Notes under the pieces: model-generated
Databases searched by the model: none
Told to the model about the DNA's origin: nothing
What the model saw: only the letters and a program-made list of their open reading frames with translations
In this document: piece after piece, positions 1 to 7,651 of the stretch
Layout: each line of letters starts with the position of its first letter
Numbering within the stretch: position 1 is the stretch's first letter
From: Acidobacteriota bacterium
Lineage (GTDB): Bacteria; Acidobacteriota; Blastocatellia; Pyrinomonadales; Pyrinomonadaceae
DNA length: 8,633 nucleotides
Direction: 5' to 3'
Assembly (NCBI GenBank): GCA_020853255.1
Contig: JADYZI010000075.1
Location: forward strand, 1-8,633
Program-made: the position numbers and the translations under genes

Positions 1-1339
1 GGAGCGGCGTTTCCTTTGTAATTCTCAGGCCGCGGGTTTCGGGGGCGGTGGACATTATTTCGTCGAAGACCTCGATGACGTAGTCGATGTGGCTTTGTGT
101 ATAGACACGGCGCGGAATGGCAAGGCGGACGAGTTCTGACGGCGCCGGGATGAGTTTGCCGCTTTCGTCGTATTTGCCGAACATGACCGAACCGATCTCG
201 ACGGCGCGGATGCCGCCGCGTTTGTAGAGTTCGCAAACGAGGACCTGTCCGGGATATTGGTCCGCCGGAATATGCGGATAGAGCCGCCCGGCATCAACGT
301 AAACAGCGTGGCCGCCGATCGGGTAAAGCACCGGTACGCCTTTTGCTCGGATGTGCTCGCCGAGATAGCGTGTGCTGACGATGCGGTAGTTCAAATATTC
401 CGGATCGAAAACCTCGCGCAGGCCTTGCGCCATTGCTTCCATATCGCGGCCCGAAAGCCCGCCGTAGGTGACAAAGCCTTCGGTGATGATAAGGAGATTC
501 GTGCATTCCTGGGCGAGCTTGGCATCGCGCAATGCAAGAAAGCCGCCCATATTCACGAGAGCATCTTTTTTCGCGCTCATGATGCAGCCGTCGGCAAGCC
601 GAAACATCTCCTGCGCGATCTCGCGGTATGTCTTGCTCTCATAACCTTTTTCATATTGATGTATGAACCACGCGTTTTCGGCGATGCGGCAGCAGTCGAT
701 GATATAGAGAATATTGTGCCGTCGGCAGATCTCGGCTGCGGCACGAGCATTTTCCATGCTTACCGGCTGGCCTCCGCCGCTATTGTTCGTGACCGTCAGG
801 ATAACCGCCGCGATATTTTCGGCCCCATGTTGGGCGATCTTTGCTTCAAGCGCTTCGAGGTCGATGTCGCCTTTGAAGTGATAGTCGGAGTCGTGGTCGG
901 CGGCAAGCTGCGTCGGGATATCAAATGCCTCGGCTCCGCTGTGCTCGATGTTCGCCCGCGTTGTATCAAAATGCGTGTTGCTTAAGAAGACCTTCCCTTT
1001 TCCGCCGATCTGGCTGTAGAGAATTCGCTCGGCCGCCCGGCCCTGATGCGTCGGGAGAACGTGTTCGAATCCAGTCAGGTCGCGGATCTCATCATAGAGC
1101 CGTTCCCAGCTTGATGCACCGGCGTAAGATTCATCACCGCGCATTATCCCGGCCCACTGCTCGCTGCTCATTGCGGACGTTCCGCTATCTGTGAGCAGGT
1201 CGATAATAACATGGCGAGAATGGAGCAAGAACGGATTATAATGAGCATCGCTAATATATTCTGCACGCTCTTCTTCAGTGGACATAAAGATCGGTTCAAC
1301 TGATTTGATCTTAAAGGGTTCGATTATGGTCTTTGGCAT
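1..1339 (-). CDS. tnaA: Tryptophanase (tryptophan indole-lyase), C-terminus cut by window edge
   Basis: This gene encodes a cytoplasmic PLP enzyme that splits L-tryptophan into indole, pyruvate and ammonium. I translated 446 codons from the ATG at 1339. E. coli TnaA has 471 residues, and the alignment suggests only about 10-15 residues lie beyond base 1. The N-terminus EPFKIKSVEP matches the family start. [19 protein letters not shown] (Tyr72) and PTHQGRAAE follow. The Schiff-base lysine is Lys258 in MSAKKDALVNMGG, and [15 protein letters not shown] supplies the carboxylate-binding Arg. HFDTTR carries Asp125, at the place of E. coli Asp137, and GIRAVEIGS carries Val380 and Ile382, at the places of E. 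coli Val394 and Ile396. These are tryptophanase rather than tyrosine phenol-lyase residues. The [11 protein letters not shown] segment is closer to tyrosine phenol-lyase than to E. coli TnaA. It is divergent from the paralogue starting at 1474. No tnaC-like leader peptide with Trp is visible upstream. Confidence 0.93.
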   Translation of the reverse strand, partial: MPKTIIEPFKIKSVEPIFMSTEEERAEYISDAHYNPFLLHSRHVIIDLLTDSGTSAMSSEQWAGIMRGDESYAGASSWERLYDEIRDLTGFEHVLPTHQGRAAERILYSQIGGKGKVFLSNTHFDTTRANIEHSGAEAFDIPTQLAADHDSDYHFKGDIDLEALEAKIAQHGAENIAAVILTVTNNSGGGQPVSMENARAAAEICRRHNILYIIDCCRIAENAWFIHQYEKGYESKTYREIAQEMFRLADGCIMSAKKDALVNMGGFLALRDAKLAQECTNLLIITEGFVTYGGLSGRDMEAMAQGLREVFDPEYLNYRIVSTRYLGEHIRAKGVPVLYPIGGHAVYVDAGRLYPHIPADQYPGQVLVCELYKRGGIRAVEIGSVMFGKYDESGKLIPAPSELVRLAIPRRVYTQSHIDYVIEVFDEIMSTAPETRGLRITKETPL

Positions 1340-1357
1340 ATAAGGTATGTTTATCCT

Positions 1358-1386
1358 AGAATAATGCGCGGCACGCTGTGACACAA
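1358..1386 (-). promoter_or_regulatory. Candidate promoter for tnaA
   Basis: Read on the minus strand, TTGTGT (1386-1381) and TATTCT (1363-1358) are separated by 17 bases and lie 18 bases upstream of the tnaA ATG. Each box is an imperfect sigma-70 match (3/6 and 4/6). The -35 box lies inside the CRP/FNR-like dyad, so a regulator bound there would touch RNA polymerase directly. A weak AGGA (minus strand, about 14 bases before the ATG) is the only Shine-Dalgarno-like match. This is a low-confidence call by eye. Confidence 0.25.
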
Positions 1387-1392
1387 GTCACG
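1377..1392. promoter_or_regulatory. CRP/FNR-family-type operator between tnaA and tpl
   Basis: TGTGACACAAGTCACG fits the E. coli CRP consensus TGTGA-N6-TCACA at nine of ten conserved bases, with only the last base differing. The core GTGAC-N4-GTCAC is a perfect dyad. It lies about 38 bases upstream of the tnaA start and about 82 bases upstream of the tpl start, in the only shared control region. Known tnaA of E. coli and tpl of enterobacteria are cAMP-CRP dependent. The actual regulator here is unknown, and any CRP/FNR superfamily member could read such a site. Confidence 0.5.
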
Positions 1393-1395
1393 GAT

Positions 1396-1406
1396 GGCAA
1401 TTTGCC
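1396..1406. repeat. Small palindrome in the tnaA-tpl control region
   Basis: GGCAA-T-TTGCC is a perfect 5-base inverted repeat around one central base, starting four bases after the CRP-like dyad on the tpl side. It could be a second operator, but a palindrome this short also arises by chance. The right half overlaps a possible -35 box (TTGCCG) for tpl, although no convincing -10 box follows at the right distance. Confidence 0.3.
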
Positions 1407-1428
1407 GATGCCGCTATGTATTTCCTGA

Positions 1429-2859
<1,431 letters not shown>

Positions 2860-2861
2860 CG

Positions 2862-2883
2862 CGTCCTTTTGGGCGGTCTTTTT
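2862..2883 (+). terminator. Possible weak terminator just after tpl
   Basis: CGTCC-TTTT-GGGCG forms a five-pair RNA stem (one U-G pair) two bases after the tpl stop codon. It is followed by GGTC and then TTTTT (2879-2883). The stem is short and the T-run starts three bases after it, so this is weak on its own. The stronger hairpin downstream would back it up. Confidence 0.35.
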
Positions 2884-2900
2884 AGACAACAATAAGTGCG

Positions 2901-2952
2901 AAAAGCCAACGAGGGTCATGAAGTTCACTGTTGAGCACTCTCGTTGGCTTTT
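2901..2952. terminator. Bidirectional terminator between tpl and the dipeptidase gene
   Basis: AAAAGCCAACGAG (2901-2913) and CTCGTTGGCTTTT (2940-2952) are perfect 13-base inverted copies separated by 26 bases. In the plus-strand RNA the stem can extend inward by a G-U, a G-C and a U-A pair. The A-run on one side and T-run on the other give a U-tail in either direction. It lies between two convergent genes, 41 bases after the tpl stop and 60 bases from the dipeptidase stop, the usual position for a shared terminator. Confidence 0.75.
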
Positions 2953-3012
2953 GGATCTTAACCGTACGGCGGACGCTAAAAGATCAGAAGCAGTCGCGCG
3001 ATTTGCCATCTG

Positions 3013-4329
3013 CTATTTTGCGGTCTCGGCCTGGATCTTCTTTGCGACCTTTTGGACCTCATCCAAAACGCGGAGCAGGTTGCCGCTCCAGAGTTTTTCG
3101 ATCTGTTTTTCGGTGTAGCCACGGCGGACCAGTTCGAGCGTTACATTAAATGTTTCGGCTGCGCTGTCCCAGCCCTGGACACCTCCGCCGCCATCGAAGT
3201 CCGACGAGATGCCGACGTGGTCTATTCCTATCTTTTTCACCAGATAATCGATGTGATCTACAAAATCCTTGACATCAACATCGGGTACATCTTTAAGCTT
3301 TTCTTGAAGAACTGAGGCGTTCCGGGTGCGGAAATCCGTCAGCTTCTTCATATAGGCTGTGCGCTCGGCCTCGGGCAAGCGAAATGCCTCGCCCCGCGGG
3401 AGTATTGTAATGCCTTCCTTTGCGGCCAATTCGCGGGTTATCTCCGTTGATCTGGCTGAACGCGCCTCGTTCTTCTTTCCGTTCACGTACGCTCGAAAAG
3501 CAACGGCCTGAACGACGCCGCCGTTCTGTTTGATGAGTTCAAGTACTTCATCATCTATGTTGCGGCTGTGGTCGGAGATCGCCCTTGCACCCGAATGAGA
3601 CGCTATCACAGGAGCACGGCTGAGCTTGATCGCCTGGATATTCGATTCTTTCGACGGATGCGAAAGATCGATCATAATGCCCCATTTATTGAGCTCAACG
3701 ATCGCCTTTTTGCCGAGATCGCTAAGGCCGTTGTGCAGCCATTTGCCGTCTGCTTCGCCGGTATTGGAATCGGCAAGCTGGCTGTGGCCGTTGTGAGCAA
3801 GCGACATATACCGCGCACCGCGATCGGCAAATTCCTTGATCCGGCCGAGGTCAGTGCCGATCGGGTAACCGTTCTCAACGCCGATCATTGCAACAAGTTT
3901 GCCTTCTTTCACCAGGCGGCGAACGTCATTGGATGTCAGGGCAAGGCCGATGTCATTCGGCGCGATCTTTTCAGTCAAGCGGTGGACGGCGTCGAATTTA
4001 TCGATCGCGTTCTTGTACGCCGCCGCATAACCCGCATCGGTCAGCGGCCCCTGGCCGGTGTAAACGATCATCCACGATACATCCAAACCGCCTTTACGCA
4101 TCTTTGGAATGTTGACCTGGTTCGGAAGGTCCTGGCTGTAATTGACCGTGTCAGTGAAGTTTGTTGTGCTGATATCGTTGTGTGTGTCAAGCGTGATCAC
4201 TTTTTCGTGGATCTTTCTCGCTTTAGCGATCAGGGCAGCATCATCCGAAGTTGTTTGCGCACTTAGCGCTACAGGGCAAATGCTGACAAGCAGCGCGAAG
4301 AAAATAAAGGCCGTAGTTGTTCGTTTCAT
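3013..4329 (-). CDS. Secreted family M19 dipeptidase (renal/membrane dipeptidase-like)
   Basis: This 438-residue zinc metallopeptidase of the M19 amidohydrolase family should hydrolyse dipeptides. Residues 1-25 form a signal peptide: a basic start (MKRTT), the hydrophobic stretch AFIFFALLVSICPVAL, then SAQ with likely cleavage near 24. The mature protein therefore acts in the periplasm, or outside the cell. Family metal ligands are recognisable: His50 and Asp52 in LDTHNDIS, Glu152 in GVENG, His224 in IDLSHPS, and His245 in IASHSGARA. SDHSRNIDD and the late Asp377 in GISSDFDGGG complete the active site. Known M19 enzymes prefer L-D or D-amino-acid-containing dipeptides; the substrate here is not readable. 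The ATG at 4329 has a good Shine-Dalgarno sequence (GGAGA, five bases apart at most). The gene converges on tpl and looks monocistronic. If it supplies free Tyr or Trp, it would feed the lyases next door, but that is inference. Confidence 0.92.
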   Translation of the reverse strand: MKRTTTAFIFFALLVSICPVALSAQTTSDDAALIAKARKIHEKVITLDTHNDISTTNFTDTVNYSQDLPNQVNIPKMRKGGLDVSWMIVYTGQGPLTDAGYAAAYKNAIDKFDAVHRLTEKIAPNDIGLALTSNDVRRLVKEGKLVAMIGVENGYPIGTDLGRIKEFADRGARYMSLAHNGHSQLADSNTGEADGKWLHNGLSDLGKKAIVELNKWGIMIDLSHPSKESNIQAIKLSRAPVIASHSGARAISDHSRNIDDEVLELIKQNGGVVQAVAFRAYVNGKKNEARSARSTEITRELAAKEGITILPRGEAFRLPEAERTAYMKKLTDFRTRNASVLQEKLKDVPDVDVKDFVDHIDYLVKKIGIDHVGISSDFDGGGGVQGWDSAAETFNVTLELVRRGYTEKQIEKLWSGNLLRVLDEVQKVAKKIQAETAK

Positions 4330-4332
4330 AAT

Positions 4333-4337
4333 TCTCC
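4333..4337 (-). promoter_or_regulatory. Ribosome binding site of the dipeptidase gene
   Basis: On the minus strand GGAGA is followed by ATT and then the ATG at 4329. It is the clearest Shine-Dalgarno match in the window and fixes the dipeptidase start directly in front of its signal peptide. Confidence 0.6.
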
Positions 4338-4394
4338 GGGAAAGGCGTGATCTTGCTCAAAAGTCTAAGCTTACTTTGAAATCAACAGATCAGC

Positions 4395-4418
4395 AAATGC
4401 CGGAAACACCCGGCGTTT
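4395..4418. repeat. Hairpin upstream of the dipeptidase gene
   Basis: AAATGCCGG (4395-4403) and CCGGCGTTT (4410-4418) form a nine-pair stem around the six-base loop AAACAC. In a plus-strand RNA every position pairs (one U-G); on the minus strand one A-C mismatch remains. No long T-run follows on either side, so it is not a clear terminator. It could end leftward or rightward transcription weakly, or serve as an operator about 66 bases upstream of the dipeptidase start. Confidence 0.4.
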
Positions 4419-4463
4419 GGGTTGGGCGATCCTGACAATGGCGACATTTAATTAACACGGCAT

Positions 4464-4719
4464 TTGATCATTTTCTTTGAAACGGTCGAGCAAAAAGAGA
4501 CGGAACAGGGCACGATTTTGTTCTCAAAACTCGGCCGTGATGCTGATCCGTTCGAGGGGGATGATGCGGAGCGTGAGGAAGTTCGTCGGCAGATGGATGC
4601 GGTTCAAAAAGCGCTCAAAAGAGGCCGCAGATCTTCTCCTCAGTCTTGCGACGGCCCATACTCCGGACATCCTTGAGGGCACGAGGTCAAACTTTAAGGG
4701 CGATGATTCTTTACCTTAA
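4464..4719 (+). pseudogene. Possible frameshifted small ORF, unknown
   Basis: Two overlapping reading frames look protein-like in complementary halves. From the TTG at 4464 one frame gives ETEQGTILFSKLGRDADPFE and then a charged, helix-like run (GDDAEREEVRRQMDAVQKALK), but afterwards degenerates into RGRRSSPQS. The next frame is poor at first, then becomes KEAADLLLSLATAHTPDILE until the TAA at 4717. Dropping one A of the AAAA run near 4616-4619 would join them as ...VQKALKEAADLLLSLA..., about 85 residues. There is no ATG and no ribosome binding site. It may be a decayed gene, a gene with a sequencing error, or chance. I do not recognise a family. Confidence 0.22.
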
Positions 4720-4810
4720 CAAACACGCATCCGAGGAAGTAAAGCGGCTATTCGCGACCGAGTCGTACAATTTTTCGGGCTGATCAACGATGGGGCGAAT
4801 CAGCCAAGGG

Positions 4811-4839
4811 TTGAAAAAAGTCGTGATTTAGAACATATT
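4811..4839 (+). promoter_or_regulatory. Candidate promoter for the small exported protein gene
   Basis: TTGAAA (4811-4816) and CATATT (4834-4839) are separated by 17 bases and match sigma-70 boxes at 5/6 and 4/6. The -10 box ends only six bases before the ATG at 4846, so transcription from here would begin at or next to the start codon and give a leaderless message. The absence of any Shine-Dalgarno sequence before that ATG (ATTGTCGGT) fits this reading. The match was made by eye and is not decisive. Confidence 0.3.
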
Positions 4840-4845
4840 GTCGGT

Positions 4846-5325
4846 ATGAGGTTCATATTTCTACTGCTCGCGGGCGCTTTTGCATTGCCGGCGCTTGGCC
4901 AGGATACAAAAGCTCCCGCGAGCGCCAATCGGCCAACCGCCAATTGGTCAAAGCTTGGCCCGACGATCGAGGGGCCGCGCGGCTTTACCCTGAGCAGCTT
5001 AGGGATAAGGCTTAACCGGAACGCGCAGTATGAAATGTGGGTCAAGATCGTACCCAACGACGTCGGCCAATTTGTTCGCCGGTACGACCTTCCGAGGGGG
5101 ACCCAATACGTGCAGCAATATGCAACAGTGGATTGTGAAAAGAAAGTTCTGCTTTTGGAAAAAACGATCGCCTTCGACCTTTCGCACAAGTCACTCGACG
5201 GTCGGCTGACCGGGATAACGCCATCCTCGCGGAAGGACGCCGTCAAACCCGGCTCGATCGGCGAGGCCTTGTTCAAATATGTGTGCGACGACCCGAACTC
5301 TTTGACGAAGGAAAACAACGAATAG
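4846..5325 (+). CDS. Small exported two-cysteine protein, surface-adhesin-E-like pattern
   Basis: This 159-residue protein begins with a signal peptide (MRFIFLLLAGAFALPALGQD, cleavage likely after ALG), so it should be periplasmic or surface exposed. The mature part has an Ala/Pro-rich start, then a mainly beta-looking body with two cysteines, Cys116 in TVDCEKK and Cys149 in FKYVCDD. A Ser-x-x-Glu-Ala-Leu-x-x-x-x-Cys end (PGSIGEALFKYVC) follows. A WxxI/V opening strand, a mid-protein DC, and a final S-x-x-E...C are the pattern I associate with surface-adhesin-E-like proteins (Haemophilus protein E family), where the two cysteines can form a disulfide. I make this as a pattern comparison only, and the true family is uncertain. 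The start is set by the signal peptide, as no ribosome binding site is visible. The stop lies one base from the stop of the convergent permease gene, leaving no room for a terminator. Confidence 0.75.
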   Translation: MRFIFLLLAGAFALPALGQDTKAPASANRPTANWSKLGPTIEGPRGFTLSSLGIRLNRNAQYEMWVKIVPNDVGQFVRRYDLPRGTQYVQQYATVDCEKKVLLLEKTIAFDLSHKSLDGRLTGITPSSRKDAVKPGSIGEALFKYVCDDPNSLTKENNE

Positions 5326-5326
5326 G

Positions 5327-7645
5327 TCAGGTCCTTATCCTGGAAAGTAGAAAGATCCCAAGCAATCCGAAAAGCAGCAATGGTCCCCATATCGCGACCC
5401 GAGCGTCGAGCGTCCCGTTAAGCCCCAATTGCTCGAACACGCTTGTAACACCCATAAACAGCAGCCATAACCCGACCGCATAGCCTGTTGTTGCCGCCTT
5501 CCCTGTTCGGCTTAAACTGAGAGCAAACGGTGCCGTAAATAACGCGATTATGAAGGGGAGAAACGCTGTCGAATATTTCTTCTGGAGCGCTACCTGGAAA
5601 CTTCGCCGCTCGACCTCCGATTCGCTGTTCGCTGCCTGCTGTCTGGTCTCGCTTGAATTAAGATGGCTTGGCTTGGCGCGAATTTCTCCGAAAGGATTTT
5701 GACCCTCGGTCAATTCCATTCCCGTTCTCAAACTCGACCGAGCTATCCGGCCTTCACCCAGATCCAGTCGATCGCCCTCACCAGAAAAAATGATCCGGCC
5801 ACCGTCCCATCTGGCCAGTTGAACGCGGTACACGGATTGCACTCTTGTGTTATCGCGAGCGAATTCATAGATCGTAAGGTTTTTTACGGAGCATATGCCG
5901 GAGCACGAAACATCTGGATGCTGTTCGTTATCAGACGCATTATTATCCAGTTCGAAAGAATATATCCGGTGATCGTTTGCAACCCAGAGTCTGCCCGAAC
6001 GATTTGCGGTCATGCCGCGGCTTCGGATCTGAGTTCGAATCTCATCCTGGACCTGATTCGCGCCGGGTGCGATCCGCTCTTGTAGCTGCCAATTGACGAC
6101 TCCTAGAATCGACATAAAGAAAAAGCATGGAAGTAACAGTCGATAAACGCTTTGCCCCGCCGAAGTCCAGGTCACTATCTCATTCTGGCGCGACTTGAGA
6201 ACGTAGGTGGCGAGTGTAGCGATCATCGCGGCCGACGGCGCAAGCTGAAGGTAGATGAACGGTATTAGGTAGAGCAAATAGCGTGCGAGCAGGCTTATGC
6301 CGTTATCGATCGTGCCGGCAAATTTCCAGAGCTCAAAGGCTGTAAAGATAAGAAATACCGTTCCAAAAAAGGAGAGCGAGAGCAAGTAAAACTTGATAAG
6401 ATCGGCCGCAAGGTCGAAATCGCGAAGGCCGGTGGTGAGATCGCGAAGCAGATTTGGTGCCGAGAGGCCGCCAATTGACGGCTTCAATGCCGACAGTTTT
6501 TCGCGTAGAAACTCGCTGATACGCCCTACCGTTGGAAAACGGCCTGCGAGCAAAAGCCAGAGGATCACCGCGGCGCTCGCAACCAATGGAAACAGCGCTG
6601 CCGCCGTCACACCGATCTTACCGGTCCGCGCGAGCTGCTCGCCCAGGAAGGAAAGGAGATAGTACGCGATCAGGGCGATCAGGGCCGAAACGATGGCAAA
6701 TCCCCTGCTTTTTCGGTTGTAGCGAAGGACCAGGGCCGCCCCCAAAAGGCAAAAAAGCAGCGGCGTGACTGAAAGCATTATCCGGCGTTGCCACAAAAGC
6801 CGGGCCTCGACCCGCTCGCGGCCGTCCTTGGATCTGGCGTAGTTTGAAAGGTCGGATAGTCCCAACTCTTCGGGCGATAGTTCCCCGCTGTTGAGACGTC
6901 CGACTATTTCAGACCTTTTCGTTTTTACAGCATAGCGGACCTCGCCGATCCGTTCGGAAAAGAACTTCTCTTCCCCGCCCGACGGCTGCGAAAAGGTTGT
7001 GCTGACCGCATCCTTAAGAACAAGCTCCGACCGGTCACCGGAATAATCTATACGGCCGCTGGACGACGTTATCAGACGCGAGGTTCCAGTATTTTCGTCA
7101 GCATTGAACACAAATATGTTCTTCCACGATCCATTTTCAATGTCTCCCTGCTTAACATAGATCGTAAATCCCGCGACCTCGGTGTTAAATACCCCCGGCT
7201 CGATCGGTGATTCGAGTTTATAGAGGGCGGTCCTGAGAGCTACCTGGCGGACAACGCCGGCGGCAAGCGGCACTCCCTTTAGATTTACAATAAACGCAAA
7301 ACACGAAAGGACAATACCGAGTGCGATAATGGGCAGAAAGATGGACAGATGCCCGATCCCGGCGGCCTTGATAGCGACAAGTTCGCTGTCCGCCTGCATT
7401 TTGGTGAGACCGATGATGACCCCGACCAGAGCAGCCATTGGGCACGTGAACGCGATCACGTTTGGGATAAGCGCAAAACTAAGCTGCCAAACCAGGCTGG
7501 ATGGGATGTTTGCACTAAAGAAAATGTCCGAGAAGCGACTTCCCTGCTGGACGAAAAGTACAACACTAAGCAGGAGCCATGAGAAAATGAAATACGGCAC
7601 CACGGCCCGGATCAGGTATGCAAATATCGTCCAGCCAAATCGCAT
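5327..7645 (-). CDS. Fused LptF-LptG lipopolysaccharide export permease
   Basis: This 772-residue inner-membrane protein contains two complete LptF/LptG (YjgP/YjgQ) permease units in one chain. In E. coli LptF and LptG are separate proteins of about 360 residues that, with the ATPase LptB, pull LPS from the inner membrane and pass it to LptC. Unit 1 has membrane segments near 15-33, 52-80 and 99-121, a periplasmic beta-jellyroll region at about 125-240, then segments near 288-306, 315-335 and 346-367. A linker (370-410) leads to unit 2, with segments near 418-438, 452-480 and 503-520, a periplasmic domain at about 525-680, and segments near 690-712, 720-738 and 752-770. ELVAIKAAGI (88-97) and NEIVTWTSAG (488-497) are equivalent coupling-helix-type motifs. 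The second periplasmic domain carries a close CSGIC pair (Cys581, Cys585). The gene starts six bases after the recO stop, so the two are likely co-transcribed. No lptB is in the window. Confidence 0.92.
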   Translation of the reverse strand: MRFGWTIFAYLIRAVVPYFIFSWLLLSVVLFVQQGSRFSDIFFSANIPSSLVWQLSFALIPNVIAFTCPMAALVGVIIGLTKMQADSELVAIKAAGIGHLSIFLPIIALGIVLSCFAFIVNLKGVPLAAGVVRQVALRTALYKLESPIEPGVFNTEVAGFTIYVKQGDIENGSWKNIFVFNADENTGTSRLITSSSGRIDYSGDRSELVLKDAVSTTFSQPSGGEEKFFSERIGEVRYAVKTKRSEIVGRLNSGELSPEELGLSDLSNYARSKDGRERVEARLLWQRRIMLSVTPLLFCLLGAALVLRYNRKSRGFAIVSALIALIAYYLLSFLGEQLARTGKIGVTAAALFPLVASAAVILWLLLAGRFPTVGRISEFLREKLSALKPSIGGLSAPNLLRDLTTGLRDFDLAADLIKFYLLSLSFFGTVFLIFTAFELWKFAGTIDNGISLLARYLLYLIPFIYLQLAPSAAMIATLATYVLKSRQNEIVTWTSAGQSVYRLLLPCFFFMSILGVVNWQLQERIAPGANQVQDEIRTQIRSRGMTANRSGRLWVANDHRIYSFELDNNASDNEQHPDVSCSGICSVKNLTIYEFARDNTRVQSVYRVQLARWDGGRIIFSGEGDRLDLGEGRIARSSLRTGMELTEGQNPFGEIRAKPSHLNSSETRQQAANSESEVERRSFQVALQKKYSTAFLPFIIALFTAPFALSLSRTGKAATTGYAVGLWLLFMGVTSVFEQLGLNGTLDARVAIWGPLLLFGLLGIFLLSRIRT

Positions 7646-7651
7646 TTCTAG

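Larger units (their letters stand above)
4338..4845. other. About 0.5 kb without a convincing intact gene
   Basis: Between the dipeptidase ribosome binding site and the next plus-strand gene I see no ORF with recognisable domains. The stretch holds a hairpin (4395-4418), a possible frameshifted small ORF on the plus strand (4464-4719), a 26-codon in-frame ATG stretch (4703-4783, MILYLNKHASEEVKRLFATE...), and a possible promoter just before 4846. The dipeptidase promoter must lie near 4340-4400 on the minus strand, but I could not choose convincing boxes. The minus strand shows nothing protein-like here. Confidence 0.6.

Noticed and set aside
257..985. A 242-codon open frame on the plus strand
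   Set aside because: It lies entirely opposite tnaA, has no recognisable domain, and the minus strand carries clear tryptophanase motifs throughout.
3568..4266. A 232-codon open frame on the plus strand
   Set aside because: It is antisense to the dipeptidase gene, whose metal-ligand motifs cover the same bases.
4800..5390. A 196-codon minus-strand open frame
   Set aside because: It overlaps the signal-peptide protein on the opposite strand and runs into the permease 3' end. It has no motif support.
6667..6685. Tandem GCGATCAGG repeat
   Set aside because: It encodes a repeated hydrophobic Ala/Leu/Ile stretch in a membrane segment of the permease, so it is explained by coding.
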